From JAVBTT01 sp031556035 (lineage in GTDB: Bacteria > Bacillota > Clostridia > Oscillospirales > UBA929): a DNA stretch of 64,000 nt. Below, one piece after another: positions 18,340 to 27,100 of this stretch. A model generated the notes under the pieces. The model saw only the letters and a program-made list of their open reading frames with translations, was not told the origin of the DNA and searched no databases. The stretch covers positions 1-64,000 of the forward strand of contig JAVBTT010000001.1 of NCBI GenBank assembly GCA_031556035.1, written 5' to 3'. Position 1 is the stretch's first letter. Each line of letters opens with the position of its first letter. The translations under genes and the position numbers were made by a program.

Positions 18340-20954
18340 AGCGCGGCAAGCCCCCCGCGCAGTTTTTCCGCGAGCGCGGTCAGGGAGGCCAGCCGCTCAC
18401 GCTCGGCGGCGACCACCTTTTCGGGGGCCTTGGAAACAAAGCCGGGGTTGTCGAGCTTGGCGGTCAGAACAGCGATATCCTTCTCGGCCGCCGCGAGCTC
18501 CTTCGTCATCCTGGTCCTCTCCGCCGCGAGGTCAACGAGCTCATCCATCGGTATATACGCCGTCGCCGCGCTGGTGACGCACTGCGCCATCTTCGCGGCG
18601 CTCTCCGGAGCCAACGCCGCGTACTCTATATCTGACGCCTGCGCGAGGCGCTTGATATAACCCTCGTTCTCGGAAAACAACCCCTCGTCGTCGGTGACAA
18701 TTATCATCTTGGCCTTCCTTGAAGGCGGGACGCCCAGCTCGGCTCGTCTGGTTCTGACGGCCTTGATAAGCTCCATTACCCTCTCCATCCGGGCTTCCTC
18801 ATAGTCGAAAACCAGACGTGACTCGACTGACGGCCACTCCTTGGTCATAATCACGCCGTCCTCGTTGGGGAGCGCCTGCCATATAGCCTCGGTCACAAAC
18901 GGGGTGAACGGGTGAAGCAGCTTCAGGGCCTGACCCAGTACATAGGACAGTATTTGCTCAGCGGTCAACCGCGCCTCCTCGTCCTCTCCCTGGAGCCTGG
19001 ACTTGGAAAGCTCAATATACCAGTCGCAGAAGTCGTCCCAGACAAAGTCCATAATCTTCTGCGCGGCAAGCCCAAGCTCATATTTGTCGATATTCTCGGT
19101 CGCCTCATATATCACGCGCATCAAGCGGGTCAATATCCACTGGTCGGCCAGCTCAAGGTTTTCCGGAAGCCCCCACTGCTCGCTGTGCAGGTTCATCATT
19201 ACAAAGCGCGACGCGTTCCAGAGCTTGTTGCAGAAATTGCGAGACGCCTCGCACTTCTCCTTGCGCAGCCGCATATCGTTGCCGGCGCTGACCCCGGTCA
19301 CAAGCGACAGCCGCAGCGCGTCCGCGCCGTAGGCCTCAATGAGCTCCACCGGGTCTATCCCGTTTCCGAGCGACTTGGACATCTTCCGCCCCTGCTCGTC
19401 GCGCACCATCCCGTGAATTAGGGCGGAGCGGAACGGCACGTCCCCCATGAACTCCAGACCGGTGACAATCATCCGAGCAACCCAGAAGAATATTATTTCG
19501 TAGCCTGGACATATGACGGCCGTGGGATAGAAATACTCGAGCTCGGGGGTTCTGTCCGGCCATCCCAGCGTTGAGAACGGCCACAGCGCGGACGAGAACC
19601 ATGTGTCCAGCACGTCCTCGTCCTGCTTGAGATTTCGGCTCCCGCACTTTGGACACTCGTTGAGATCCGTCCGGGACACGGACAGCTCTCCACAGTCGGA
19701 GCAGCTCCAGGCCGGGATCCTGTGGCCCCACCAGAGCTGGCGCGAGATGCACCAGTCGCGCACATTCTCCATCCAGTTCATATAGGTCTTGGAAAAGCGC
19801 TCCGGCACGAACGTCATGCGCCCGTCCCTGACAACCTCAATCGCTGGCTTTGCAAGCGGCTCCATCCTCACAAACCACTGCACGGACGCCATCGGCTCCA
19901 CCAGAGTGCCACAGCGGTAACAGCTTCCGGAGTTGTGGACGTGACCCTCAATCTTTTCCAGACAGCCGCCCTTCTCAAGGTCGGCAACCACCGCTTTGCG
20001 GGCCTCGTCACGGTAGAGACCGGCGTATTTGCCGCCCTCCTTATTGATGACCGCGTGGTCGTCCATGATGAGCAGCTTGTCCAGCCCGTGCCGCTGCGCG
20101 ACCTCGAAATCGTTCGGGTCGTGGCAGGGCGTGATTTTGACGCAGCCGGTGCCAAACGCGGGATCGACATATTCGTCGGCGACGATCGGTATCTCCCTGT
20201 CCATCAGCGGCAGGATTACTGTTTTGCCGATCAGATGCTTATACCTCTCGTCCTCGGGGTGCACCGCTACAGCCGTATCTCCCAGCATAGTCTCCGGGCG
20301 GGTTGTGGCCACGGTCAGGTATCCGGAGCCGTCCGCCAGCGGATAGCGGATATGCCACAGGTGCGAATCCCGCTCCGAGTACTCCACCTCCGTGTCGGAA
20401 AGCGCTGTGGTGCACGAGGGGCACCAGTTTATTATGCGCAGCCCCTTGTATATCAGCCCTTTTTCATAAAGGCTAACGAACACCTCGCGCACGGCCCGGG
20501 AACAGCCCTCGTCCATCGTAAAGCGCTCGCGCGACCAGTCGCACGAGCTCCCCAGCGTCTTGAGCTGCTCGATGATGCGGCTGCCATACTTATGCTTCCA
20601 GTCCCAGACCAGCTCCACAAAGCCTTCGCGGCCGTAGTCAAAGCGGGTTTTGCCCTCCTTGCGAAGGTTCTCCTCCACCTTGATCTGGGTGGCGATGCCC
20701 GCGTGGTCCGTACCCGGCACCCACAGCGCGCTGTAGCCCTGCATACGCTTTGTTCTTACCAGAATATCCTGAAGAGTATTGTCGAAGGCGTGCCCCAGGT
20801 GGAGCTGCCCGGTCACGTTCGGAGGCGGTATTACAATCGAAAAGGGTTTCTTGTTTCCGTCGACCTCCGCCCTGAAGTAACCTCCGTCGACCCACATCTT
20901 ATAAATGTCCGACTCCACCCTACCCGGCTCATATGCTTTAGGCAGTTCCTTCAT
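18336..20954 (-). CDS. valS: Valyl-tRNA synthetase
   Basis: Charges tRNA-Val; class I synthetase of 872 residues, full length. Signature motifs: PPNVTGQLHLGHAFDN (HIGH box), a CP1 editing region (TTRPETMLGDTAVAVHP) and GRKMSKSLGNGIDP (KMSKS). The C terminus carries the coiled-coil tRNA-binding arm (LAAERTRMTKELAAAEKDI). It leads the valS-folC-iorA-iorB-ptb unit. The leader from the predicted promoter is only about 90 nt, too short for a T-box, so regulation differs from the common Firmicute arrangement. Confidence 0.98.
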   Translation of the reverse strand: MKELPKAYEPGRVESDIYKMWVDGGYFRAEVDGNKKPFSIVIPPPNVTGQLHLGHAFDNTLQDILVRTKRMQGYSALWVPGTDHAGIATQIKVEENLRKEGKTRFDYGREGFVELVWDWKHKYGSRIIEQLKTLGSSCDWSRERFTMDEGCSRAVREVFVSLYEKGLIYKGLRIINWCPSCTTALSDTEVEYSERDSHLWHIRYPLADGSGYLTVATTRPETMLGDTAVAVHPEDERYKHLIGKTVILPLMDREIPIVADEYVDPAFGTGCVKITPCHDPNDFEVAQRHGLDKLLIMDDHAVINKEGGKYAGLYRDEARKAVVADLEKGGCLEKIEGHVHNSGSCYRCGTLVEPMASVQWFVRMEPLAKPAIEVVRDGRMTFVPERFSKTYMNWMENVRDWCISRQLWWGHRIPAWSCSDCGELSVSRTDLNECPKCGSRNLKQDEDVLDTWFSSALWPFSTLGWPDRTPELEYFYPTAVICPGYEIIFFWVARMIVTGLEFMGDVPFRSALIHGMVRDEQGRKMSKSLGNGIDPVELIEAYGADALRLSLVTGVSAGNDMRLRKEKCEASRNFCNKLWNASRFVMMNLHSEQWGLPENLELADQWILTRLMRVIYEATENIDKYELGLAAQKIMDFVWDDFCDWYIELSKSRLQGEDEEARLTAEQILSYVLGQALKLLHPFTPFVTEAIWQALPNEDGVIMTKEWPSVESRLVFDYEEARMERVMELIKAVRTRRAELGVPPSRKAKMIIVTDDEGLFSENEGYIKRLAQASDIEYAALAPESAAKMAQCVTSAATAYIPMDELVDLAAERTRMTKELAAAEKDIAVLTAKLDNPGFVSKAPEKVVAAERERLASLTALAEKLRGGLAAL

Positions 20955-21048
20955 TGGTTTATCCCCCTATGGACAAAATCCAAAAGCTCAAAGCGCCCGC
21001 GCACAAAACAGCGCAGACATATGCTTTTGCATGGAAAATATGCTGATT

Positions 21049-21077
21049 ATCATATCACATACTTGTTAAATCCGCAA
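21049..21077 (-). promoter_or_regulatory. Sigma-A promoter for valS operon
   Basis: On the minus strand TTGCGG (21072-21077), 17-bp spacer, TATGAT (21049-21054). A weaker rightward candidate (TTGTTA/TATAAT, 21063-21092) for the divergent gene overlaps it. Confidence 0.55.
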
Positions 21078-21126
21078 CGGTTGTATTATAATGATTGCGA
21101 CATTTCGCGTTGGGGGGGTGGCTTTC

Positions 21127-21645
21127 ATGCCCAGATACGGCTTTGTAGGCGACATGCCGGATACAAAAAACCTCGTGCTCTTTGTACTGCGCCACGTGCG
21201 GACCTTTGTCACCATGGAGGACTTGAGCGAGATGGTAATGCTGGACGACAACTTCAACTACTTTGTGTTCGCGGACGCCGTAAGTGAAATGGTGGATTCA
21301 GGCCATCTCGAGAAGGACGCCGAGGGGCGAATAGCTGTCACTGAGCGCGGGGCCGAGGCAGGGCAGGTTGTGGAGAGCGCCCTGGCGGTATCCCTGCGCC
21401 GGGTGGCCGCCGAGGCGGCCGCGCAGGTGGCTGAGCGCATCAAGCGCGACAGCGCGGTAACTGCCGATACGTTTCAGCGCGGCGGGGAGCATTACCTGCG
21501 CTGTACCATGACGGACGGCATCGCCCCGCTCGCCGAGCTCACCCTCTATGCCGGAAGTGCGCAGCAGGCGGCGCTCCTGGCAAAGCGCTGGCGAAAAAAC
21601 GCGGAGGAAATCTACAAAAAATTACTCGAAAGCTTTGCAAACTGA
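21127..21645 (+). CDS. DUF4364-like protein
   Basis: 172 residues. The N-terminal half reads as a winged-helix-like segment (NLVLFVLRHVRTFVTMEDLSEMVMLDDNFNYFVFADAVSEMVDSGHLE), followed by the conserved ITERG-like turn (AVTERG) and an alpha/beta C-terminal half. This pattern is characteristic of DUF4364 proteins of Clostridia, whose function is not established but which look like DNA-binding regulators. The ATG at 21127 follows a G-rich run (GGGGGGGTGG); an upstream ATG at 21091 lacks a ribosome site. It sits 15 bp before lplA, so the two are probably co-transcribed. Confidence 0.75.
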   Translation: MPRYGFVGDMPDTKNLVLFVLRHVRTFVTMEDLSEMVMLDDNFNYFVFADAVSEMVDSGHLEKDAEGRIAVTERGAEAGQVVESALAVSLRRVAAEAAAQVAERIKRDSAVTADTFQRGGEHYLRCTMTDGIAPLAELTLYAGSAQQAALLAKRWRKNAEEIYKKLLESFAN

Positions 21646-21660
21646 AAGGAATTTACCCAG

Positions 21661-22635
21661 ATGCATGTCTTGTCTCACGATTTTCACGAGCCGGCCTTTA
21701 ACCTCGCGTGTGAGGAGTACTTCCTTACAAAGACAAAAAAGGATATTTTTATCCTCTGGCGCAACAATCCCAGCGTCATCGTCGGACGCAACCAGAATAC
21801 CCAGGCTGAAATAGACCCCGAGTACGTACGCTCCGAGGGCATTACGGTCATGCGCCGCATAACGGGCGGCGGAGCCGTATTTCATGACCTGGGCAACATA
21901 TGCTATACGTTCATCACCGCTCACGACGGCCCGATCGACTTCGCGCGGTTTTGCAAGCCAATGGTATCCGTTCTCCGCGGCATGGGCCTTGACGCGCATA
22001 TGACCGGACGCAACGACATATTAATAGGCGACAAAAAGGTGTCCGGCACCGCCCAGACCGTCAAGGCGGGCCGAGTACTCCACCACGGTACCCTGCTGTA
22101 CAGCGCGGATTTGGGGCGGCTTTCCAGGGCGCTGAGGGTCAACAGCGAAAAATACTCCGGACGCGCTGTGACCTCGGTGCAGTCGCGCGTGGCCAACGTC
22201 GCCGACTACCTGGATAGTCCTCCCGGCGTGGTTGATTTCCAGCGTCGTCTCTACGATGAGTTTCTAAGTGCGGAGCCTGGCAACAGGATGTATAAACTGA
22301 CAAAGGCTGATCTCGACGGCATCAGCGCTTTGCGGGCATCCAGATACGATCTTGACGAGTGGACATTTGCCCGGAGCGGAAGCTACAACTTTTCCGGAAG
22401 CGTGCGCTGCCCGGCAGGGGGGCTCAAAGCCGAGCTGGAACTGGAGGACGGCATCATCAGGGCAATCTCCCTCACCGGGGATTTCTTCGGTGTTGAGGAC
22501 ACGTCCACGCTCGCCACCCGCCTAATAGGGCTGCAGCACCGTCCCGAAGCTGTACGGCAAATTTTAAGCGATAGGGCAATAGAGCGCGTGTTTGCAGGCT
22601 TCACCTGGGAGCAGCTTTGTCAGGCGCTGTTTTAA
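21661..22635 (+). CDS. lplA: Lipoate--protein ligase
   Basis: Activates lipoate with ATP and attaches it to E2 or GcvH lysines; cytoplasmic, 324 residues. The BPL/LplA catalytic fold shows NLACEEYFL, WRNNPSVIVGRNQNTQAEI, VMRRITGGGAVFHDLGNICYTFI (lipoyl-AMP site) and the invariant lysine segment GDKKVSGTAQ. A C-terminal accessory domain follows (about 245-324). Start after AAAGGAAT. The target proteins are not in this window; the neighbouring IorAB does not use lipoate. Confidence 0.95.
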   Translation: MHVLSHDFHEPAFNLACEEYFLTKTKKDIFILWRNNPSVIVGRNQNTQAEIDPEYVRSEGITVMRRITGGGAVFHDLGNICYTFITAHDGPIDFARFCKPMVSVLRGMGLDAHMTGRNDILIGDKKVSGTAQTVKAGRVLHHGTLLYSADLGRLSRALRVNSEKYSGRAVTSVQSRVANVADYLDSPPGVVDFQRRLYDEFLSAEPGNRMYKLTKADLDGISALRASRYDLDEWTFARSGSYNFSGSVRCPAGGLKAELELEDGIIRAISLTGDFFGVEDTSTLATRLIGLQHRPEAVRQILSDRAIERVFAGFTWEQLCQALF

Positions 22636-22671
22636 TACTAATACTATTACCTGCTCAATAACATGAGATTG

Positions 22672-22702
22672 CTGAAGCCGGGGGTGGCACCCCCGGCTTC
22701 AG
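22672..22702. terminator. Bidirectional terminator between lplA and gatZ
   Basis: Perfect 13-bp GC-rich arms CTGAAGCCGGGGG / CCCCCGGCTTCAG with a TGGCA loop, in the 81-bp gap between two convergent genes. Confidence 0.75.
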
Positions 22703-22716
22703 TATATTAACAGACC

Positions 22717-24036
22717 TTAATAGCGCCTTAGGATATAGTGGCGGTGCGTGGCGTAATTGTAGTCCTCCAGCATCTCTGTCACCCCGTCTTTGGCGAGCTC
22801 CCTCGCCTTCAGCGGCAGAACGCCGTCGCGAACCTTGTAATATTGCATAGGCATAAACTGACGCAGCAAGCTCATGGGAATGTCTTCAGAGTCCAGATTT
22901 GAAAAGAGCTTCTCAATACAGGCTTTGATTTCCGGGAGCGCGAAATAATACCGGCAGCGGTCGGAAAAGCTGAACCTCCGCTTGAGAAGCAGCTGTCGCT
23001 CGTTACCGTGATAGTGCCTGCTCCAGTTGCCGGGATTTTTCAACATCACATCCTCCAGCGTCTCGACAAAACGCGCGCGCCTCTTCTCGGGCACCAGCTC
23101 GTTCTCGATGTAGCTCAAGGCGAACAGGCTCTCTCTCAGGCCAAAGGTCAGCGCCGGACCGACCTTCAGTATCGCAATGCCGTCCTCAACCATTTCCCTG
23201 AGGGCTGCGGCGGACTGATAGTCGGTTGAGTGACCCTCCAGCACAATCCCGGGCAGCTTTTTTGCCGCGGCAGTCAGGGCGCGCGCGCGGCAGCGGTTAT
23301 AGCAAAAAACATCCGCGTCGCCGAACTCCACTCCCGGCTGCACCACCACCCCAATAATGTTGTCGAACGCATCGGCAAGACCCTCGGAAGCGAACACGCC
23401 ACTATAGGCCGTCAGCGTGCGCTCCAGGGCGAGGGGATCCGTCACCTCGACAGTTTCCTCGACCTCCTGCGCACCGCCCGGAATCGGCACCTCGCTGCCA
23501 ATGATATAGACCGGACGCTTACTGTCCGGGTTTCCCGAAGCAAGCTGCTTAAACGCCTCCTCGCAGACCCGATACAGCCGCGCACCGCGCCGCGCTATGT
23601 CTTCGTCGGAAAGGGGGAGACTGCGGTCATCGTCTCCGAGCCGCATGCTTGTGTCCAGATGTATTTTTGTAAAACCGGCCAGCGCAAACTCGCGAACCAG
23701 CTCCTCCGCCTTTTCCATCGCGGCAGCCTCCGGCTCACTTTGCCACACCAGCGGCCCCAGATGATCCCCGCCGAGAATGAGCCTCTCCCCGGGAAAGCCG
23801 ACGGTGTCCGCTATGCGGAAGACAAAATCCCGGAAGTCCGCCGGGCGCTTTCCGGTATATCCGCCAAACTGATTGACCTGGTTGGCCGTTGCCTCTATCA
23901 GCACAGTGTCGTTGAGGCGCAGCGCCTGCTGGAGGCAGGCCTCGATAACCAGCTCGTCCGCCGTGCAGCAGCTGACAATTCCGCAGGGAAACCCGGCCTT
24001 GCATCTGTCGACTATGTTTCTCAACTCGTTGCCCAT
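22717..24036 (-). CDS. GatZ/KbaZ-family protein, possibly tagatose-6-phosphate 4-epimerase
   Basis: 439 residues of the tagatose-bisphosphate aldolase GatZ/KbaZ family (IVSCCTADELVIEACLQQAL, VLIEATANQVNQFGGYTG, RLILGGDHLGPLVWQ, FTKIHLDTSMRL). The ATG at 24036 follows AAGGAG; the longer frame to 24144 would read through hairpins. In enterobacteria GatZ/KbaZ is the non-catalytic partner of GatY/KbaY, but no such aldolase or tagatose kinase is in the window. Other members of the family act alone as tagatose-6-phosphate 4-epimerases, giving fructose-6-phosphate, which would fit the AgaS product here. Last gene of the leftward amino-sugar region. Confidence is for the family; the specific activity is inference. 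Confidence 0.88.
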   Translation of the reverse strand: MGNELRNIVDRCKAGFPCGIVSCCTADELVIEACLQQALRLNDTVLIEATANQVNQFGGYTGKRPADFRDFVFRIADTVGFPGERLILGGDHLGPLVWQSEPEAAAMEKAEELVREFALAGFTKIHLDTSMRLGDDDRSLPLSDEDIARRGARLYRVCEEAFKQLASGNPDSKRPVYIIGSEVPIPGGAQEVEETVEVTDPLALERTLTAYSGVFASEGLADAFDNIIGVVVQPGVEFGDADVFCYNRCRARALTAAAKKLPGIVLEGHSTDYQSAAALREMVEDGIAILKVGPALTFGLRESLFALSYIENELVPEKRRARFVETLEDVMLKNPGNWSRHYHGNERQLLLKRRFSFSDRCRYYFALPEIKACIEKLFSNLDSEDIPMSLLRQFMPMQYYKVRDGVLPLKARELAKDGVTEMLEDYNYATHRHYILRRY

Positions 24037-24067
24037 TGTTTTCTCCTTAATGTTGCCAAAACAACCG

Positions 24068-24158
24068 TTTTGTGTCCCCCCGCCTGCGGCGGGGGGACAC
24101 AAAAGCGCCCTTCGCTTTTGTTCTTGAGGGCTGCCGCGCTTCAAAAGCGCGGCAGCCC
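24068..24158 (-). terminator. Three consecutive hairpins between the giant glycosidase and gatZ
   Basis: Hairpin 1 (24068-24104) has 17-bp perfect arms around TGCGG's central TGC; hairpin 2 (24099-24121) pairs ACAAAAGCG with CGCTTTTGT and shares bases with hairpin 1, so the two exclude each other; hairpin 3 (24128-24158) has 14-bp perfect arms (GGGCTGCCGCGCTT). They lie between the stop of the glycosidase and the start of gatZ and may terminate, attenuate or process the transcript. Confidence 0.6.
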
Positions 24159-24188
24159 CACGGTGTCACCTATAGCGATGATAAAGAT

Positions 24189-27100
24189 TTACGGCATGGT
24201 CACCCTGAAGGTAAAGCTGTAGCTCGGGAAGAGAACCGGGTATTTTATACCCTTGACGGATACCACAGTCCCGCTCGCCAAAGTGCCTGCGTCTATCCCC
24301 AGCACCTCAACCGTCCTCTTGTCCTCAAGAACCTTAGCGCTGTATCCGGCAGCTCCGATTGTCACGCACCCGGCCGCGCTCTTGAGGGTGATATCGTCGT
24401 TGAACTTGACCAGCAGTCTGCCCTCCAGCGCGTAGGCGTTGGCTTCCCAGATATTGGTGTTGTAGGGAACTACGCTGACGTCGCACTCGCCGTATGAATC
24501 CTCACCCTCGACGATCAGTTTGTACGTGCCGGCCGCCGGGGCCGCGCTGATGTTCATGCGGCCCTTGCCTGCGCTGATAGCGGTGGCGTACAGCTTATCC
24601 TCGCCAACCTTGAGCCAGGCGGTCAGGCCGTCCGTGACGTCGCCCGACACGGTGAAGTTCAGATAGGCAGCGAGGGTGGCTACAATGGTCTGGGTCGACA
24701 CGGAGACATTCAGCGTTTCAACGGGCTCGTCCTCTGTCACCGTGACCGTGACCGGTACCGCAACCGCCGGGTTTCCGGCGACGGCGCCCTGCACCGTCTG
24801 CTCCCCTGCCGCGCCCGTGTCGATCGCGGGCAGCGCCACCAGGACGGAGCCCTTGCTGCCGTCGCTGAAGGTGGTGTTCGCCCACGCGTACCTGGGTGAC
24901 GGGTCGCCGACCTTTACGTCCAGCGCACCCTTGGTCTCCGGGTCAATTGTCAGGCCAACGGAGTACTGGCGGATGGAGAAGTTCGTAAAGCGCGGGCTGA
25001 AGGCGCTTGAGGTGAAGCCGTGCTCCGGGAGGTTCTGGACGCCCAGCGCCGCATAGAAGCCGGCCTTGGAGCTCTCCAGTTTGGCCTTCACGGTTCCCAC
25101 CTTGATCCAGTCAGTGCCGTTCATGCTGTAGTAGCCTGTGTAGTAGTCGCCCTTCTTGTCCAGAGCCAGATGCACAATGTCGTTAGCGCCGATTCTGGCG
25201 GGGTTCGGCGATTCCTCCAGCGTCAGCTCGGAGCCGCCCACATGCATATTCAGAGACATCGCGGCCCTGGTGCTGTTGCCGGTGCAGCCTGAAACGCGGT
25301 AGGTCATGCGGATGTAATTGTCGTCGTCCGCGCGGATAATCAGGCCGGCCGATTTGTTCAGCTGATCGGCCCGGATGTTCCCGGATATTGTAATGGTGTA
25401 GTCATCCAGCCCTGGATCAATCACAAAGAAGTTTTCATTTTGCACATTGTCCAGATACTCTCTCTGGGAGTTGACATAGTTGACGTCGTACTTGTCGGCG
25501 TCCGGGTCATAGTTCGGGTTGGGGCTGCCGTCCAGTATGCGTTTCCCGGACGGGTCGTAGGCGTCAACGTTGCCGCGGTCCACCTTGTTGCGCGCCGCCT
25601 TGATGGTCAGACCGTTGGCCGCGACCGAGAGGTTGGCGTCGTTGCGGCCAACGATCTCCCAGCCAGCGGCGGTCATATCGCCCAATACGGATTGGAGATC
25701 GGTTCCGGTGAGCGACCAGGAGGCCGGCCATTCCGGAAGAACGGATAGCTTGCCGCTCACTTCCCTGTTGCCGTCGAAGCCGGGCAGTGTGCCGGTGATC
25801 TCCACCTTCCCGGGGGCGGCGTAATCGGCCTTGTCCACCTCGTCCCAGGCGGCGTCGTAGTTGCGCAGGTAATTGGTGGCCGCGTAACGGGCCTGAACCG
25901 TACCGGGCAGACTGGGCTCCATGCCGGCGACGGTGAACGCGTTGTAGCCCGCTATGTCATAGTCAGCCAGCGGCTGGGTGCCCAGCGCGCCCACTTCCAG
26001 ATAGCCGAGGGATTTGTTGTACACCTTGGTCTGAGAGAGCTCGCCTGTAAAGGCGGCGCTGCCGATTGTGACCGCGCCGGACTTCAGGATGTTGAGCTTG
26101 TACCCGTCATACGCCGAGGCGCTGATCTTGCCGTCGATGTAGACCTTGAGCATCTCGTTGGGCTCCTTGACACAGGCAAAGTGGTGCCACAGCCCGTCGT
26201 TGACCGCCTGCTTGCTCTGCACCGTGAGGGCCCCCACCGTAAACTGAATTTTGCCCTCGGCGTTGACCTTCACGCTGTACGCGCCTGCCTGCTCCAAAAT
26301 CACGGCGTCGGAGCCGGTCGTCCTGATCAGGGACGCGACAGAAAGCTTGTTGGTCTGGTCGGCGGATACTCCGCTGGCAAACCCCGCGGTGTTTCCGGCC
26401 AGTGACAGCACGTCGCTTTGCAGCAGATCATTGTAGGAGACGCTTACGCTTCCGGTCAGGTCGGAGGCCAATCTGAACTCATCGACCAGACGGCCGGCGG
26501 CGTACCGGGCGACTCCGGCGACAGTCGCCGGGTTGGCGGACAGATCCTTTACGGAAAGACCTGTCAGGGAAATGGCCTCGTTGTCCGCGAATGCGTCGGA
26601 CACCTTGACGTCAACCGACCTGTAGTCGGAGGTCAGAGCCGCTCCGGTGACGGTGTGGCCGGCCACCGCGATGGGCGCTTCGGCCAGCTCAATCGCTTCG
26701 TCGAAGGTGACGCGAAGGGTGTTTTCATCCATGACCTCTGTTCTGAGAATCGCGGGCGGGGTGGTATCCTTGTTATCGCTGAAATGCAGAATGACAAACT
26801 CCATGGGCTTAACCACAACCTGGATGGTGTCGCCATAGTTGTAGCTCTCCTTGCGGTTTATCACGTGGCCGGAATCGACCTTGCTGGGCAGGATATAGGT
26901 CATAGAGAAGTTCTCCATGCCCTCCGGAACTCCGGCGAGCCGGTCGAGCTTCAGGGTCAGCGTGATGGGATTCACGTTTTCCACCCTGCCGTCGTTGGCG
27001 AACGTGTTGCGGAAGCTGACGAAGCCCTCGTCCTCTCCCCAGGCGCTCATCATGTACGGGGTCATTCCGCTGTCGTTGTTTGTCTGGCCCATTTCGCCGC

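Noticed and set aside
20955..21126. Possible T-box riboswitch upstream of valS
   Set aside because: The leader from the predicted promoter is about 90 nt and lacks the conserved T-box sequence or a terminator/antiterminator; there is no room for the structure.
19722..21287. Long open frame (521 codons) on the plus strand opposite valS
   Set aside because: It is antisense to an unmistakable valyl-tRNA synthetase; the open frame results from the codon bias of the real gene, and its product has low-complexity Arg/His-rich wording without a family.
24037..24144. N-terminal extension of the GatZ-family protein to 24144
   Set aside because: It would translate through strong hairpins and has no ribosome site; AAGGAG lies correctly before the ATG at 24036.
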